Assembly: GCA_032718475.1 (NCBI GenBank)
Contig: JAUCBJ010007494.1
Span: 18,243-82,242 of the forward strand
Source: Nemertoderma westbladi
Taxonomy: Eukaryota > Xenacoelomorpha > Nemertodermatida > Nemertodermatidae
Reading direction: 5' to 3'
DNA: 64,000 bases
Each line of letters starts with the position of its first letter. Position 1 is the stretch's first letter. Under the pieces are notes generated by a model. That model did no database searches and was not told the origin of the DNA. It worked only from the letters and a program-made list of their open reading frames with translations. The position numbers were made by a program, and so were the translations under genes. This document shows positions 20,313-33,769 of this stretch, in pieces.

Positions 20313-23300
20313 CTGGTGGAAGGGTGGAGCTGGATCCACAGCGGGTGGTATAGGGAGGAGCAGTTGGATAGGGCTGAGGCTGGTGGAAGGGTGGAGCTGA
20401 GCCACAGCGGGTGTTATAGGGAGGAGCAGTTGGAATGGGCGGCGGCTGGTGGAAGGGTGGAGCTGTAGCTACAGCTGGTGGTAGGGAGGATGAGTTGGAT
20501 TGGGCTGAGGCTGGTGGAAGGGTGGAGCTGGAGCCACAGCGGGTGGTATAGAGAGGAGCAGTTGGATTGGGCTGAGGCTGGTGGAAGTGTGGAGCTGGAG
20601 CCACAGCGGGTGGTATAGGGAGGAGCAGTTGGATTGGGCTGAAGCTGGTGGAAAGGTGGAGCTGGAGCCACAGCGGGTGGTATAGGGGGGAGCAGTTGGA
20701 TTGGGCTGAGGCTGGTGGAAGGGTGGAGCTGGAGCCACAGCGGGTGGTATAGAGAGGAGCAGTTGGATTGGGCTGAGGCTGGTGGAAGTGTGGAGCTGGA
20801 GCCACAGCGGGTGGTATAGGGAGGAGCAGTTGGATTGGGCTGAGGCTGGTGGAAGGGTGGAGCTGGAGCCACAGCGGGTGGTATAGAGAGGAGCAGTTGG
20901 ATTGGGCTGAGGCTGGTGGAAGTGTGGAGCTGGAGCCACAGCGGGTGGTATAGGGAGGAGCAGTTGGATTGGGCTGAAGCTGGTGGAAAGGTGGAGCTGG
21001 AGCCACAGCGGGTGGTATAGGGGGGAGCAGTTGGATTGGGCTGAGGCTGATGGAAGGGTGGAGATGGAGCCACAGCGGGTGGTATAGGGAGGAGCAGTTT
21101 GATAGGGCTGAGGCTGGTGGGAGGGTGGAGCTGGAGCCACTGCGTGTGGCATAGGGAGGGGCAGTTGGATTGGGCTGAGGATGATGGAAAAGTGGAGCTG
21201 GAGCCACTGCGTGTGGCATAGGGAGGAGCAGTTGGATTGGGCTGAGGCTGGTAGAATGGTGGAGCTGGAGCTACAGCGGGTGTTATAGGGAGGAGCAGTT
21301 GGATTGGGCTGAGGCTGGTGGAAGGGTGGAGCTGGAGCCACAGCGGGTGGTATAGGGAGGAGCAGTTGGATTGGGCTGAGGCTGGTGGAAGGGTGGAGCT
21401 GGAGCCACAGCGGGTGGTATAGAGAGGAGCAGTTGGATTGGGCTGAGGCTGGTGGAAGTGTGGAGCTGGAGCCACAGCGGGTGGTATAGGGAGGAGCAGT
21501 TGGATTGTGCTGAGGCTGGTGGAAGGGTGGAGCTGGAGCCACAGCGGGTGGTATAGGGGGGAGCAGTTGGATTGGGCTGAGGCTGATGGAAGGGTGGAGC
21601 TGGAGCCACAGCGGGTGGTATAGGGAGGAGCAGTTGCATTGGGCTGAGGCTGGTGGGAGGGTGGAGCTGCAGCCACAGCGGGTGGTATAGGGAGGGGCAG
21701 TTGGATTGGGCTGAGGATGATGGAAAAGTGGAGCTGGAGCCACTGCGTGTGGCATAGGGAGGAGCAGTTGGATTGGGCTGTGGCTGGTGGAAGGGTGGAG
21801 CTGGAGCCACAGCGGGTGGTATAGAGAGGAGCAGTTGGATTGGGCTGAGGCTGGTGGAAGTGTGGAGCTGGAGCCACAGCGGGTGGTATAGGGAGGAGCA
21901 GTTGGATTGGGCTGAGGCTGGTGGAAAGGTGGAGCTGGCGCCACAGCGGGTGGTATAAGGAGGAGCAGTTGGATTGGGCTGAGGCTGGTGGAAGGGTGGA
22001 GCTGGATCCACAACGGGTGGTATTGGGAGGAACAGTTGGATAGGGCTGAGGCTGGTGGAAGGGTGGAGCTGGATCCACAGCGGGTGGTATAGGGGGGAGC
22101 AGTTGGATAGGGCTGAGGCTGGTGGAAGGGTGGAGCTGAGCCATAGCGGGTGTTATAGGGAGGAGCAGTTGGAATGGGCGGCGGCTGGTGGAAGGGTGGA
22201 GCTGTAGCTACAGCTGGTGGTAGGGAGGATCAGTTGGATTGGGCTGAGGCTGGTGGAAGGGTGGAGCTGAGCATCAGCGGGTGTTATAGGGAGGAGCAAT
22301 TGGATAGGGCTGAGGCTGGTGGAAGGGTGGAGCTGCAGCCACAGTGGGTGGTATAGGGAGGAGCAGTTGGATTGGGCTGAGTCTGGTGGGAGGGTGGAGC
22401 TGGAGCCACAGCGGGTGGCATAGGGAGGAGCAGTTGGATTGGGCTGAGGCTTGTGGAAGGGTGGAGCTGGAGCCACAGCGGGTGGTATAGGGAGGAGCAG
22501 TTGGATTGGGCTGAGGCTGGTGGAAGGGTGGAGCTGGAGCTGGAGCCACAGCGGGTGGTATAGGGAGGAGCAGTTGGATTGGGCTGAGGCTGGTGGAAGG
22601 GTGGAGCTGGAGCCACAGCGGGTGGTATAGAGAGGAGAAGTTGGATTGGGCTGAGGCTGGTGGAAGTGTGAAGCTGGAGCCACAGCGGGTGGTATAGGGA
22701 GGAGCAGTTGGATTGGGCTGAGGCTGGTGGAAAGGTGGAGCTGGAGCCACAGCGGGTGGTATAGGGGGGAGCAGTTGGATTGGGCTGAGGCTGGTGGAAG
22801 GGTGGAGCTGAGCAACAGCGGGTGTTATAGGGAGGAGCAATTGGATAGGGCTGAGGCTGGTGGAAGGGTGGAGCTGCAGCCACAGTGGGTGGTATAGGGA
22901 GGAGCAGTTGGATTGGGCTGAGTCTGGTGGGAGGGTGGAGCTGGAGCCACAGCGGGTGGCATAGGGAGGAGCAGTTGGATTGGGCTGAGGCTTGTGGAAG
23001 GGTGGAGCTGGAGCCACAGCGGGTGGTATAGGGAGGAGCAGTTGGATTGGGCTGAGGCTGGTGGAAGGGTGGAGCTGGAGCTGGAGCCACAGCGGGTGGT
23101 ATAGGGAGGAGCAGTTGGATTGGGCTGAGGCTGGTGGAAGGGTGGAGCTGGAGCCACAGCGGGTGGTATAGAGAGGAGCAGTTGGATTGGGCTGAGGCTG
23201 GTGGAAGTGTGAAGCTGGAGCCACAGCGGGTGGTATAGGGAGGAGCAGTTGGATTGGGCTGAGGCTGGTGGAAAGGTGGAGCTGGAGCCACAGCGGGTGG

Positions 23301-26300
23301 TATAGGGGGGAGCAGTTGGATTGGGCTGAGGCTGATGGAAGGGTGGAGCTGGAGCCACAGCGGGTGGTATAGGGAGGAGCAGTTGGATTGGGCTGAGGCT
23401 GGTGGAAGTGTGGAGCTGGAGCCACAGCGGGTGGTATAGGGAGGAGCAGTTGGATTGGGCTGAGGCTGGTGGAAGGGTGGAGCTGGAGCCACAGCGGGTG
23501 GTATAGAGAGGAGCAGTTGGATTGGGCTGAGGCTGGTGGAAGTGTGGAGCTGGAGCCACAGCGGGTGGTATAGGGAGGAGCAGTTGGATTGGGCTGAGGC
23601 TGGTGGAAGGGTGGAGCTGGAGCCACAGCGGGTGGTATAGGGGGGATCAGTTGGATTGGGCTGAAGCTGATGGAAGGGTGGAGCTGGAGCCACAGCGGGT
23701 GGTATAGGGAGGAGCAGTTGGATTGGGCTGAGGCTGGTGGGAGGGTGGAGCTGCAGCCACAGCGGGTGGTATAGGGAGGGGCAGTTGGATTGGGCTGAAG
23801 CTGGTGGAAGGGTGGAGCTGGATCCACAACGGGTGGTATTGGGAGGAACAGTTGGATAGGGCTGAGGCTGGTGGAAGGGTGGAGCTGGATCCACAGCGGG
23901 TGGTATAGGGAGGAGCAGTTGGATAGGGCTGAGGCTGGTGGAAGGGTGGAGCTGAGCCACAGCGGGTGTTATAGGGAGGAGCAGTTGGAATGGGCTGCGG
24001 CTGGTGGAAGGGTGGAGCTGTAGCTACAGCTGGTGGTAGGGAGGATCAGTTGGATTGGGCTGAGGCTGGTGGAAGGGTGGAGCTGAGCAACAGCGGGTGT
24101 TATAGGGAGGAGCAATTGGATAGGGCTGAGGCTGGTGGAAGGGTGGAGCTGCAGCCACAGTGGGTGGTATAGGGAGGAGCAGTTGGATTGGGCTGAGTCT
24201 GGTGGGAGGGTGGAGCTGGAGCCACAGCGGGTGGCATAGGGAGTAGCAGTTGGATTGGGCTGAGGCTTGTGGAAGGGTGGAGCTGGAGCCACAGCGGGTG
24301 GTATAGGGAGGAGCAGTTGGATTGGGCTGAGGCTGGTGGAAGGGTGGAGCTGGAGCCACAGCGGGTGGTATAGAGAGGAACAGTTGGATTGGGCTGAGGC
24401 TGGTGGAAGTGTGGAGCTGGAGCCACAGCGGGTGGTATAGGGAGGAGCAGTTGGATTGGGCTGAGGCTGGTGGAAGAGTGGAGCTGGAGCCACAGCGGGT
24501 GGTATAGGGAGGAGCAGTTGGATTGGGCTGAGGCTAGTGGAAGGGTGGAGCTGGAGCTGGAGCCACAGCGGGTGGTATAGGGAGGAGCAGTTGGATTGGG
24601 CTGAGGCTGGTGGAAGGGTGGAGCTGGAGCCACAGCGGGTGGTATAGAGAGGAGCAGTTGGATTGGGCTGAGGCTGGTGGAAGTGTGGAGCTGGAGCCAC
24701 AGCGGGTGGTATAGGGAGGAGCAGTTGGATTGGGCTGAGGCTGGTGGAAGGGTGGAGCTGGAGCCACAGCGGGTGGCATAGGGGGGAGCAGTTGGATTGG
24801 GCTGAGGCTGATGGAAGGGTGGAGCTGGAGCCACAGCGGGTGGTATAGGGAGGAGCAGTTGGATTGGGCTGAGGCTGGTGGGAGGGTGGAGCTGCAGCCA
24901 CAGCGGGTGGTATAGGGAGGGGCAGTTGGATTGGGCTGAGGATGATGGAAAAGTTGAGCTGGAGCCACTGCGTCTGGCATAGGGAGGAGCAGTTGGATTG
25001 GGCTGAGGCTGGTAGAATGGTGGAGCTGGAGCCACAGCGGGTGTTATAGGGAGGAGCAGTTGGATTTGGCTGAGGCTGGTGGAAGGGTGGAGCTGGAGCC
25101 ACAGCGGGTGGTATAGGGAGGAGCAGTTGGATTGGGCTGAGGCTGGTGGAAGGGTGGAGCTGGAGCCACAGCGGGTGGTATAGAGAGGAGCAGTTGGATT
25201 GGGCTGAGGCTGGTGGAAGTGTGGAGCTGGAGCCACAGCGGGTGGTATAGGGGGGAGGAGTTGGATTGGGCTGAGGCTGATGGAAGGGTGGAGCTGGAGC
25301 CACAGCGGGTGGTATAGGGAGGAGCAGTTGGATTGGGCTGAGGCTGGTGGGAGGGTGGAGCTGCAGCCACAGCGGGTGGTATAGGGAGGGGCAGTTGGAT
25401 TGGGCTGAGGATGATGGAAAAGTGGAGCTGGAGCCTCTGCGTGTGGCATAGGGAGGAGCAGTTGGATTGGGCTGAGGCTGGTAGAATGGTGGAGCTGGAG
25501 CCACAGCGGGTGTTATAGGGAGGGGCAGTTGGATTGGGCTGAGGCTGGTGGAAGGGTGGAGCTGGTGCCACAGCGGGTGGCATAGGGAGGAGCAGTTGGA
25601 TTGGGCTGAGGCTTGTGGAAGGTTGGAGCTTGAGCCACAGCGGGTGTTATAGGGAGGAGCAGTTGGATTGGGCTGAGCCTGGTGGTAGGGTGGAGCTGGA
25701 GCCACAGCGGGTGGCATAGGGAGGAGCAGTTGGATTGGGCTGAAGCTTGTGGAAGGGTGGAGCTGGAGCCACAGCGGGTGGTATAGGGAGGAGCAGTTGG
25801 ATTGGGCTGATGCTGGTGGAAGGGTGGAGCTGGAGCCACAGCGGGTGGTATAGAGAGGAGCAGTTGGATTGGGCTAAGGCTGGTGGAAGTGTGGAGCTGG
25901 AGCCACAGCGGGTGGTATAGGGAGGGGCAGTTGGATTGGGCTGAGGCTGGTGGAAGGGTAGAGCTGGAGCCACAGCGGGTGGTATAGGGGGGAGCAGTTG
26001 GATTGGGCTGAGGCTGGTGGAAGGGTGGAGCTGGAGCCACAGCGGGTGGTATAGGGAGGAGCAGTTGGATTGGGCTGAGACTGGTGGGAGGGTGGAGCTG
26101 CAGCCACAGCGGGTGGTATAGGGAGGGGCAGTTGGATTGGGCTGAGGCTGGTGGTAGGGTGGAGCTGGAACTACAGTGGGTGGTATAGGGAGGAGCAGTT
26201 GGATTGGGCTGAGGCTGGTGGAAGGGTGGAGCTGGAGCCACAGCAGATGGTATAGGGAGGAGCAGTTGGATTGGGCTGAGGCTGGTGGAAGGGTGGAGCT

Positions 26301-28853
26301 GGAGCCACAGCGGGTGGTATATGGAGGAGCAGTTGGAAAGGGCTGAGTCTGGTGGAAGGGTGGAGCTGGAGCCACAGTGGGTGGTATAGAGAGGATTAGT
26401 TGGATTGGGCTGAGGCTGGTGGAAGGGTGGAGCTGAGCCACAGCGGGTGTTATAGGGAGGAACAGTTGGATTGGGCTGAGGCTGATGGAAAAGTGGAGCT
26501 GGAGCCACTGCGTGTGGCATAGGGAGGAGCAGTTGGATTGGGCTGAGGCTGGTGGAAGGGTGGAGCTGGATCCACAGCGGGTGGTATAGGGAGGAGCAGT
26601 TGGATAAAGCTGAGGTTGGTGGAAGGGTGGAGCTGGAGCTACAGCGGGTGGTATAGGGAGGATCAGTTGGATTGGGCAGAGGCTGGTGGAAAGGTGGAGC
26701 TGGCGCCACAGCGGGTGGTATAAGGAGGAGCAGTTGGATTGGGCTGAGGCTGGTGGAAGGGTGGAGCTGGATCCACAACGGGTGGTATTGGGAGGAACAG
26801 TTGGATAGGGCTGAGGCTGGTGGAAGGGTGGACCTGGATCCACAGCGGGTGGTATAGGGAGGAGCAGTTGGATAGGGCTGAGGCTGGTGGAAGGGTGGAG
26901 CTGAGCCACAGCGGGTGTTATAGGGAAGAGCAGTTGGATTGAGCTGCGGCTGGTGGAAGGGTGGAGCTGTAGCAACAGCGGGTGTTATAGGGAGGAGCAA
27001 TTGGATAGGGCTGAGGCTGGTGGAAGGGTGGAGCTGGAGCTACATCGGGTGGTATAGGGAGGATCAGTTGGATTGGGCTGAGGATGGTGGAAGGGTGGAG
27101 CTGGATCCACAGCGGGTGGTATAGGGAGGAGCAGTTGGATAGGGCTGAGGCTGGTGGAAGGGTGGAGCTGGAGCTACAGCGGGTGGTATAGGGAGGAGCA
27201 GTTGGATTGGGCTGAGGCTGGTGGAAGGGTGGAGCTGGAGCCCCAGCGGGTGGTATAGGGAGGAGCAGTTGGATTGGGCTGTGGCTGGTGGAAGGGTGGA
27301 GCTGGAGCCACAGAAGGTGTTATAGGTAGGAGCAGTTGGATTGAGCTAAAGCTGGTGGAGCTGGAGCCACAGCGGGTGTTATAGGGATGGGGCAGTTGGA
27401 TTGGGCTGAGGCTGGTGGAAGGGTGGAGCTTGAGCCACAGCGGGTGGTATAGGGAGGAGCAGTTGGATTGGGCTGAGGCTCGTGGGAGGGTGGAGCTGGA
27501 GCCACAGCGGGTGGTATAGAGAGGAGCAGTTGGATTGTGCAGAGGCTGGTGGAAGGGTGGAGCTGGAGCCACAGCGGGCGGTATAGGGAGGAGCAGTTGG
27601 ATTGGACTGAAGCTGGTGGAGCTGGAGCCACAGCGGGTGTTATTGGGCGGAGCAGTTGGATTGGGCTGAGGCTGGTGGAAGGGTGGAGCTGGAGCTACAG
27701 CGGGTGGTATAGGGAGGATCAGTTGGATTGGGCTGTGGCTGGTGGAATGGTGGAGCTGGATCCACAGCGGGTGGTATAGGGAGGAGCAGTTGGATAGGGC
27801 TGAGGCTGGTGGAAGGGTGGAGCTGGAGCTACAGCGGGTGGTATAGGAAGAATCAGTTGGATTGGGCTGAGGCTGGTGGAAGGGTAGAGCTGAGCCACAG
27901 CGGGTGTTATAGGGAGGAGCAGTTGGATAGGGCTGAGGCTGATGGAAGGGTGGAGCTGGAGCCACATCGGGTGTTATAGGGAGGAGCAGTTGGATTGGGC
28001 TGAGGCTGGTGGAAGGGTGGAGCTGGATCCACAGTGGGTGGTATAGGGAGGAGCAGTTGGATAGGGCTGAGTCTGGTGGAAGGGTGGAGCTGGAGCCACA
28101 GCGGGTGGTATAGAGAGGATCAGTTGGATTGGGCTGAGGCTGATGGAAGGGTGGAGCTGAGCCACAGCGGGTGTTATAGGGAGGAGCAGTTGGATTGGGC
28201 TGAGGCTGATGGAAAAGTGGAGCTGGAGCCACTGCGTGTGGCATAGGGAGGAGCAGTTGGATTGGGCTGAGTCTGGTGGAAGGGTGGAGCTGGAGCCACA
28301 GCGGGTGGTATAGGGAGGGGCAGTTGGATTGGGCTGGGGCTGGTGGAAGGGTGGAGCTGGAGTTACAGCGGGTGGTATAGGGAGGAGCAGTTGCATTGGG
28401 CTGAGGCTGGTGGAAGTGTGGAGCTGGAGCCACAGCGGGTGTTATAGGGAGGAGCAGTTGGATTGGGCTGAGGCTGGTGGAAGGGTGGAGCCACAGCGGG
28501 TGTTATTGGGAGGAGCAGTTGGATTGGGCTGAGGTTGGTGGAAGGGTGGAGCTGGAGCCACAGCGGGTGGTATAGGGAGGAGCAGTGGGATGGGGCTGAG
28601 GCTGGTGGAAGGGTGGAGCTGGAGCCACAGCGGGTGGTATAGGGAGGAGCTGTTGGATTGGGCTGAGGCTGTTGGAAGGGTGGAGCTGGAGCCACAGCGG
28701 GTGGTATAGAGAGGAGCAGTTGGATTGTGCAGAGGCTGGTGGAAGGGTGGAGCTGGAGCCACAGCGGGCGGTATAGGGAGGAGCAGTTGGATTGGGCTGA
28801 GGTTGGTGGAAGGGTGGAGCTGAGCCACAGCGGGTGGTATAGAGAGGAGCGGT
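20313..28853. repeat. 67-bp satellite array, about 127 monomers, with higher-order structure
   Basis: The period of 67 bp was measured from successive GGAGCTG starts (20524, 20591). The consensus includes GGAGCTGGAGCCACAGCGGG, TGGTATAGGGAGGAGCAG and TTGGATTGGGCTGAGGCTGG. Marker variants recur far apart: GCTACAGCTGGTGGTAGGG near 20465, 22205 and 24023; CCACAACGGGTGGTATTGGG near 22010, 23823 and 26774; a GGAGCT triplication near 22529, 23065 and 24545. This implies duplication blocks of about 1.7-1.8 kb. Because 67 is not a multiple of three, long minus-strand frames (up to 582 codons) read all three phases in turn, a 67-residue Pro/Ser/Leu-rich repeat. I treat these as non-genic. Confidence 0.93.
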
Positions 28854-30837
28854 TGCCCTGGTGACATTACGATCCAATCTGGGTACCAAGTGATGGGTGC
28901 CTCTCAAAAGGTAGGTGCTAAAATGCACAACGAGCAACAATGAGCAATAATGAGCACCAACGGGCAAAAACGAGCAAACACTTGGGAACTATGATAAATA
29001 CACATCATGACTATTGGATAATCAGTAAGTACAATACGTAAGTAGCTGTGTAACAGTAACTATAATAAAGTAACTTAACAGTACTCCACTATACTGTAGA
29101 TTGAAGATATACATTCATTACACAGTATAATGTATACCAGTAATATACCGAATATACACCATATCCTATGTAGAATATAGTGTCGTTATTGAACGCAACC
29201 CCCCCCCCCCCCACCCCCCTCCCCCCAGCCCAAATTTTTACACAATGCCATTTTTTTTGCAGAATGGCACCTTTTTTGACGAAAGGCAACGACATCGATA
29301 TATAACACATATATTATTTATTATTGCTCGTTAAATAATTAAATAATTAATAGAAAAAAATAATCTCCATTAGCGTTCATCCATAATGTAGTTTAACTTT
29401 AAAGAGGTGTGTTTTCATTAACCCACCAAAGACCGTTTGATTCAGGTTACACCAAGGACCGTTTGGGTCAAATTGACCCACAGTACAGTATATTATTGAT
29501 AAATATATCATTCAAAATGACCAAAAGTGAGGCATTATCAGTGTGAAAACTCATTTGCGACTTACGGCCCAGTTACTTATGCTATTTACATCCGATTTGG
29601 TTTCAATAACGAGCGTAGCGAGTGACACAACGAAACGAGAGTTTCTCATTTTGATCAGATATGTACTGTATGTAGTGCACCAGGTCCAGACCCATTACCG
29701 GCTACTGCATTATGAAAATCGCCCACGCCAGGTAAAATTTGAAAGAGAACCGCGCCAATCTGTACTGTTACGATACTGATGGTATCTGGTACAATCTGTA
29801 CTCGTTACTGTACAGTACTATTGTATGTACATAGAAATTTTGACAACTCCACCTGAACAAGCCTGTGTATAAGATGAGTTTCATAATATCATTCACGTAA
29901 GTACTCAGACTATTTACTTCAAACTGGGATTGATTAATGAGCGAAGCGAGTGACACAAAAACCGAGGACCTAAAGCTATGGGACCTAAACGCTTTGTGAC
30001 CTGATGACCTACTGCTACTGACCTAACTCAGTAACTGCCTAAAGTATACAGATGTGTGGACCTAACGCTACCAGGCTGCCAGGCTACATTGTCCACAAAA
30101 GAGATTCTCAAAAATGTTTCCATTTCAAGCACAACTTTTATATATTAGCCCAATTTATTAATTTATACTGTAGGCCTATAGGCTAATGACAGACACAATG
30201 ACCACTGGTTGCCAATAGGCGGTAGGCCTAGATAGCTAGATGATATATTTATGGCTATTATAGCCAGACAGCCAGATACGAGTCAGCCAGTCCCGGTAGC
30301 TTTAGGTCCTGGTGGCCTGGTACTGTAGCTTTTAGGTCCGTGGCCTACACTTTACACAGGTTACATAGACGAGTTGAAAGGAACCAAAACTTAAACGAGA
30401 GTTAGGAATAATTTAATTGAGAATTAGGACCGATTTGGACCTAACGCTACATTACCACTCCGAGTGGAAGAGAATTCCAAATATTGGGCGCAGCTACAGC
30501 GAAATATCGATTACAGTAGCTCTCTAGGTTAAATCGTGGGATGATGGGGAGACTCTGGTCATTGGAGCGCAGTGGGCGTGGTTGATAGTGTGGATGCAAG
30601 AGATCAGTAAGATAGGCCGGACCCATATTACTGTATTAAGCCACACTTACTGTATATGTCAAAAGTGCAAATTTATTATCAATACGGCGCAGAATAGGCA
30701 GCCAATGAAGATCACGCAACACTGGTGTAATGTGCTCTGTTTTACCGAAACGTAACTTTATTTCCGAATTACGACTCTTGCCGAACGTGATAGTTGCCGA
30801 AACGCGATGTAACCACTGCGCTGCGACGTACAGTACC
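28854..30837. other. Intergenic DNA between satellite and minisatellite
   Basis: No gene recognised. It holds a C-rich run (about 29199-29226), AT-rich stretches, and two copies of a motif resembling GAGCGAAGCGAGTGACACAA (near 29613 and 29939). A segment near 29152-29195 (TACACCATATCC, then GAATATAGTGTCGT) is shared with the loop of the foldback at 61531-61760 and, inverted, with 63624-63665. Confidence 0.5.
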
Positions 30838-31578
30838 TGTATGTAAGTGGTCGCCAGGCGCCCGCAGTCTGTCTGTAACTGGTATCCAGACGCCCGCATT
30901 CTGTCTGTAACTGGTAGCCAGGCGCCAGCAGTCTGTCTGTATCACTGTATCTGAGAGGCAGGCGCTAGCAGTCTGCCTGTATCTGGTATTCAGATACCCG
31001 CAGTCTGTCTGTAACTGGTAGCCATAGCCAGGCGCCAGCAGTCTTCCTGTAACTGGTAGCCAGACGCTAGCAGAGTCTGCCTGTAACTGGTATCCTGACG
31101 GCCGCAAAGGCTGTCTGTAACTGGTAGCCAGGCGCTAGCAGTCTGACTGTAACTGGTATCCAGACGCACGCAGTCTGTCTGTAACTGGTAGCCAGGCGCC
31201 AGCAGTTTGTCTGTATCTGGTAGACAGACGCTAGCAGAGTCTGCCTGTAACTGGTATCCTGACGGCCGCAGTCTGTCTGTAACTGGTAGCCAGGCGCCAG
31301 CAGTCTGCCTGTAACTGGTAGCCAGGCGCCAGCAGTCTGCCTTTAACTGGTATCCAGACGCCCGCAGTCTGCTGAAACTGGTAGCCAGGCGCCAGCAGTC
31401 TGTCTGTATCTGGTAGCCAGGCGCCAGCAGTTTGTCTGTATTTGGTAGCCAGGCGACAACAGTCTGCCTGTAACTGGTAGCCAGGCGCCAGCAGTCTGCC
31501 TTTAACTGGTATCCAGACGCCCGCAGTCTATGTCTGTAACTGCAACTGGTAGCCAGGCGGCAGCAGTCTTTCTGTATA
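30838..31578. repeat. 32-bp minisatellite
   Basis: About 22 copies of a 32-bp unit: GTCTGTCTGTAACTGGTAGC then CAGGCGCCAGCA, with variants (CTGGTATCCAGACGCCCGCA). As with the 67-bp satellite, the period is not a multiple of three, yet the minus strand stays open over most of the array (30990-31607), giving a 32-residue periodic, Tyr/Leu/Thr-rich frame. No start context or homology supports a gene. Confidence 0.9.
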
Positions 31579-31730
31579 AGAATGTAATTTAAAGTGATAA
31601 CTAACACACAATGGTATCTATACTAAGGTAGTTACTAATAATTGTTCTATAAAGGTCTTAATACTTGCCGCCTTTGATTGCCTTTATGAGACTTTATTCA
31701 TTGCATAAGTAATTGCCTTTGTCAAAAGTG

Positions 31731-31738
31731 TATAAATA
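31731..31738 (+). promoter_or_regulatory. TATA box of the fibrinogen-related gene
   Basis: TATAAATA lies 92 bp upstream of the ATG at 31823, with an AT-rich 5' UTR-like stretch between them. The position fits a core promoter with transcription starting near 31760. Confidence 0.6.
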
Positions 31739-33027
31739 GGAGGAGTTTTAGGCATTAAAACCATTCTCTATCAGAAAATTATCATAACTTTAGTTACAAA
31801 GTTATTTACAAATACTGTAAAAATGTTACCCGTAAGTCTTAAACTATTTCCTCTGCTGTCAGCTCTTTTCCTACTCCAGGTAAGTTTATTTAATGCATAA
31901 AGTATTCATTTAGCGTTGTTATCTGAATTATTCATTTAATGATTTGCTCACGTGAAAAAATAAACCCTTTATTAAGGATGTTAGATTTATTCATCAAAAC
32001 AAAACAAAATGTTTTCTCACAGAATTATTCCACAAACAGAAATTGTATTTAAATGGTTAGCATCCTAGAGAGAGTGACAACGCATACATGACTGTAGCCA
32101 ACAGCTGTTTGACTGTCTCACAAACTGTCTGTTAGTTATTCAGTTCACATTTATTTTGGTTTTTGTCCCAGTATTGCAGACTGGTTTGCTATTATTATGG
32201 CCTCCCCCAGTCTGATGTGTCCGGATATCCATATTGGTTGTCCAGTTGTCCTTTTTAGTTGTCTAGTTGTCCGTATAGGTTATCCCCGTCACCACCATTT
32301 GGTCTCCCGATGTCGCGTTGGATATCCGTCTGTCCACGTCTGTTTCCCTGGCCACGTCTTATTCCCATGTCCACATTTGTTGTCCCGTTGTCCCCACACC
32401 AATTGTACCCCAACTCATATCAGTTTTCTTGTAATATTGTAATATGTGGTGGATTTTTCAACATTTTCTATCGCAATAATTTTTATTATCCGTTTAAATC
32501 ACTCATGATGTCCTTTTTTTTTTACTTTTTATGTCCTCCAGAAATTTACCTTTAGGTTCCATGCTACCGGTTTCTCTACTGCTGTTCTCCCAGGCTGCTA
32601 TCAGTACCGGTATTAGTATATAGAGCACTATTTTGCTGTATTATTGCTGTATTGTTTGTACAGATGTAGGTATTAAGCAGGTATTTTAGTACCGGTACCG
32701 GCACCGGTACTGCTGTAGGCCTACTGTGTACCCTTGTTACCATTAGAATACGGTATTGGTAGGCCTACCGGCTGACCGGTTGTGCTAATAAATTTTAAAT
32801 AATTGATAGGCCAAACTAGATTGTGGAAAATGTGGATATACCTTTCAGTTTCACATACATAATTTATCAGTTTTATAATGGATCATGACTACTGTCTGTG
32901 TAGTGTTACTGATAGCGGCACCACTACTTCCAACAGCACAGATCAGTTCATAAACTCATACGTACTCGAAAAAACTACTTATACATGTTATACCCCGTTA
33001 CCGTTTCCATTTGATACCGTTACCGTT

Positions 33028-33540
33028 GGTTTGAAAATCCCGCCTCTGTAACATGCTCCTTTCCCTCAATTAGTTAAGTGATCGTTTATTTTTTTGGTTA
33101 GAAAATCCCGCCTCTGTAACCTGCTCCTTTCCCTCAATTAGTTAAGAGGTCGTTTATTGTTTTGGTTAGGAAATCCCGCCTCTGTAACCTTCTCCTTTCT
33201 CTCAATTGGTAATGTTATCGTTTATTGTTTTGGTTAGAAAATCCCGCCTCTGTAACCTGCTCCTTTCCCTCAAGTAGTTAAGTGATCGTTTATTGTTTTG
33301 GTTAGAAAATCCCGCCTCTGTAACCTGCTCCTTTCCCTCAATTAGTTAAGAGATTGTTTATTGTTTTGATTAGAAAATCCCGCCTCTGTAACCTGCTCCT
33401 TTCCCTAATTTGGTAAAGTGACCGTTTATTGTTTTGGTTAGAAAGGCTAACCTCTAGTAACCTGCTCCTTTCCTTCATTTGGTAAAGTGACTGTTTATTG
33501 TTTTGGTTAGAAAATCCGGCCTTAACCTGCTCCAACCAAC
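33028..33540. repeat. 68-bp tandem repeat in FReD intron 1
   Basis: About 7.5 copies. The landmark AAAATCCCGCCTCTGTAAC starts at 33034 and 33102 (period 68), followed by CTGCTCCTTTCCCTCAATTA and CGTTTATTGTTTTGGTTAG. Later copies are degenerate. A related single copy may lie near 58319-58380 (GTTTATTGTTTTGGTTATAG). Confidence 0.88.
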
Positions 33541-33769
33541 CTTAACCAGAAAAAGTGAATTTTGAAAAAAATGCGACTTATGGTCTTTTTACATTGCACG
33601 GCAGAGCTATTTATAATTTATTTATTATTACAGGCAAATGATGGACAATGTGGAGCCATTAATGTAAGTTTATTTGTTATTTTAAATTATTATTTTAAAT
33701 GTAGTTTCATGCGATTTCATAGATATTGTAAGTGGTGACAAGTTGAGATAAATTCATAAAAGTTATAAA

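Noticed and set aside
20257-28967. Very long minus-strand open frames (up to 582 codons) rich in Pro, Ser and Leu
   Set aside because: They are the 67-bp satellite read through all three phases, with no start context, domain or splice structure. Treated as satellite by-products, reported only as a finding.
30636-31607. Minus-strand frames of 87-205 codons across the 32-bp minisatellite
   Set aside because: Periodic translation of a non-triplet repeat, without homology or gene signals.
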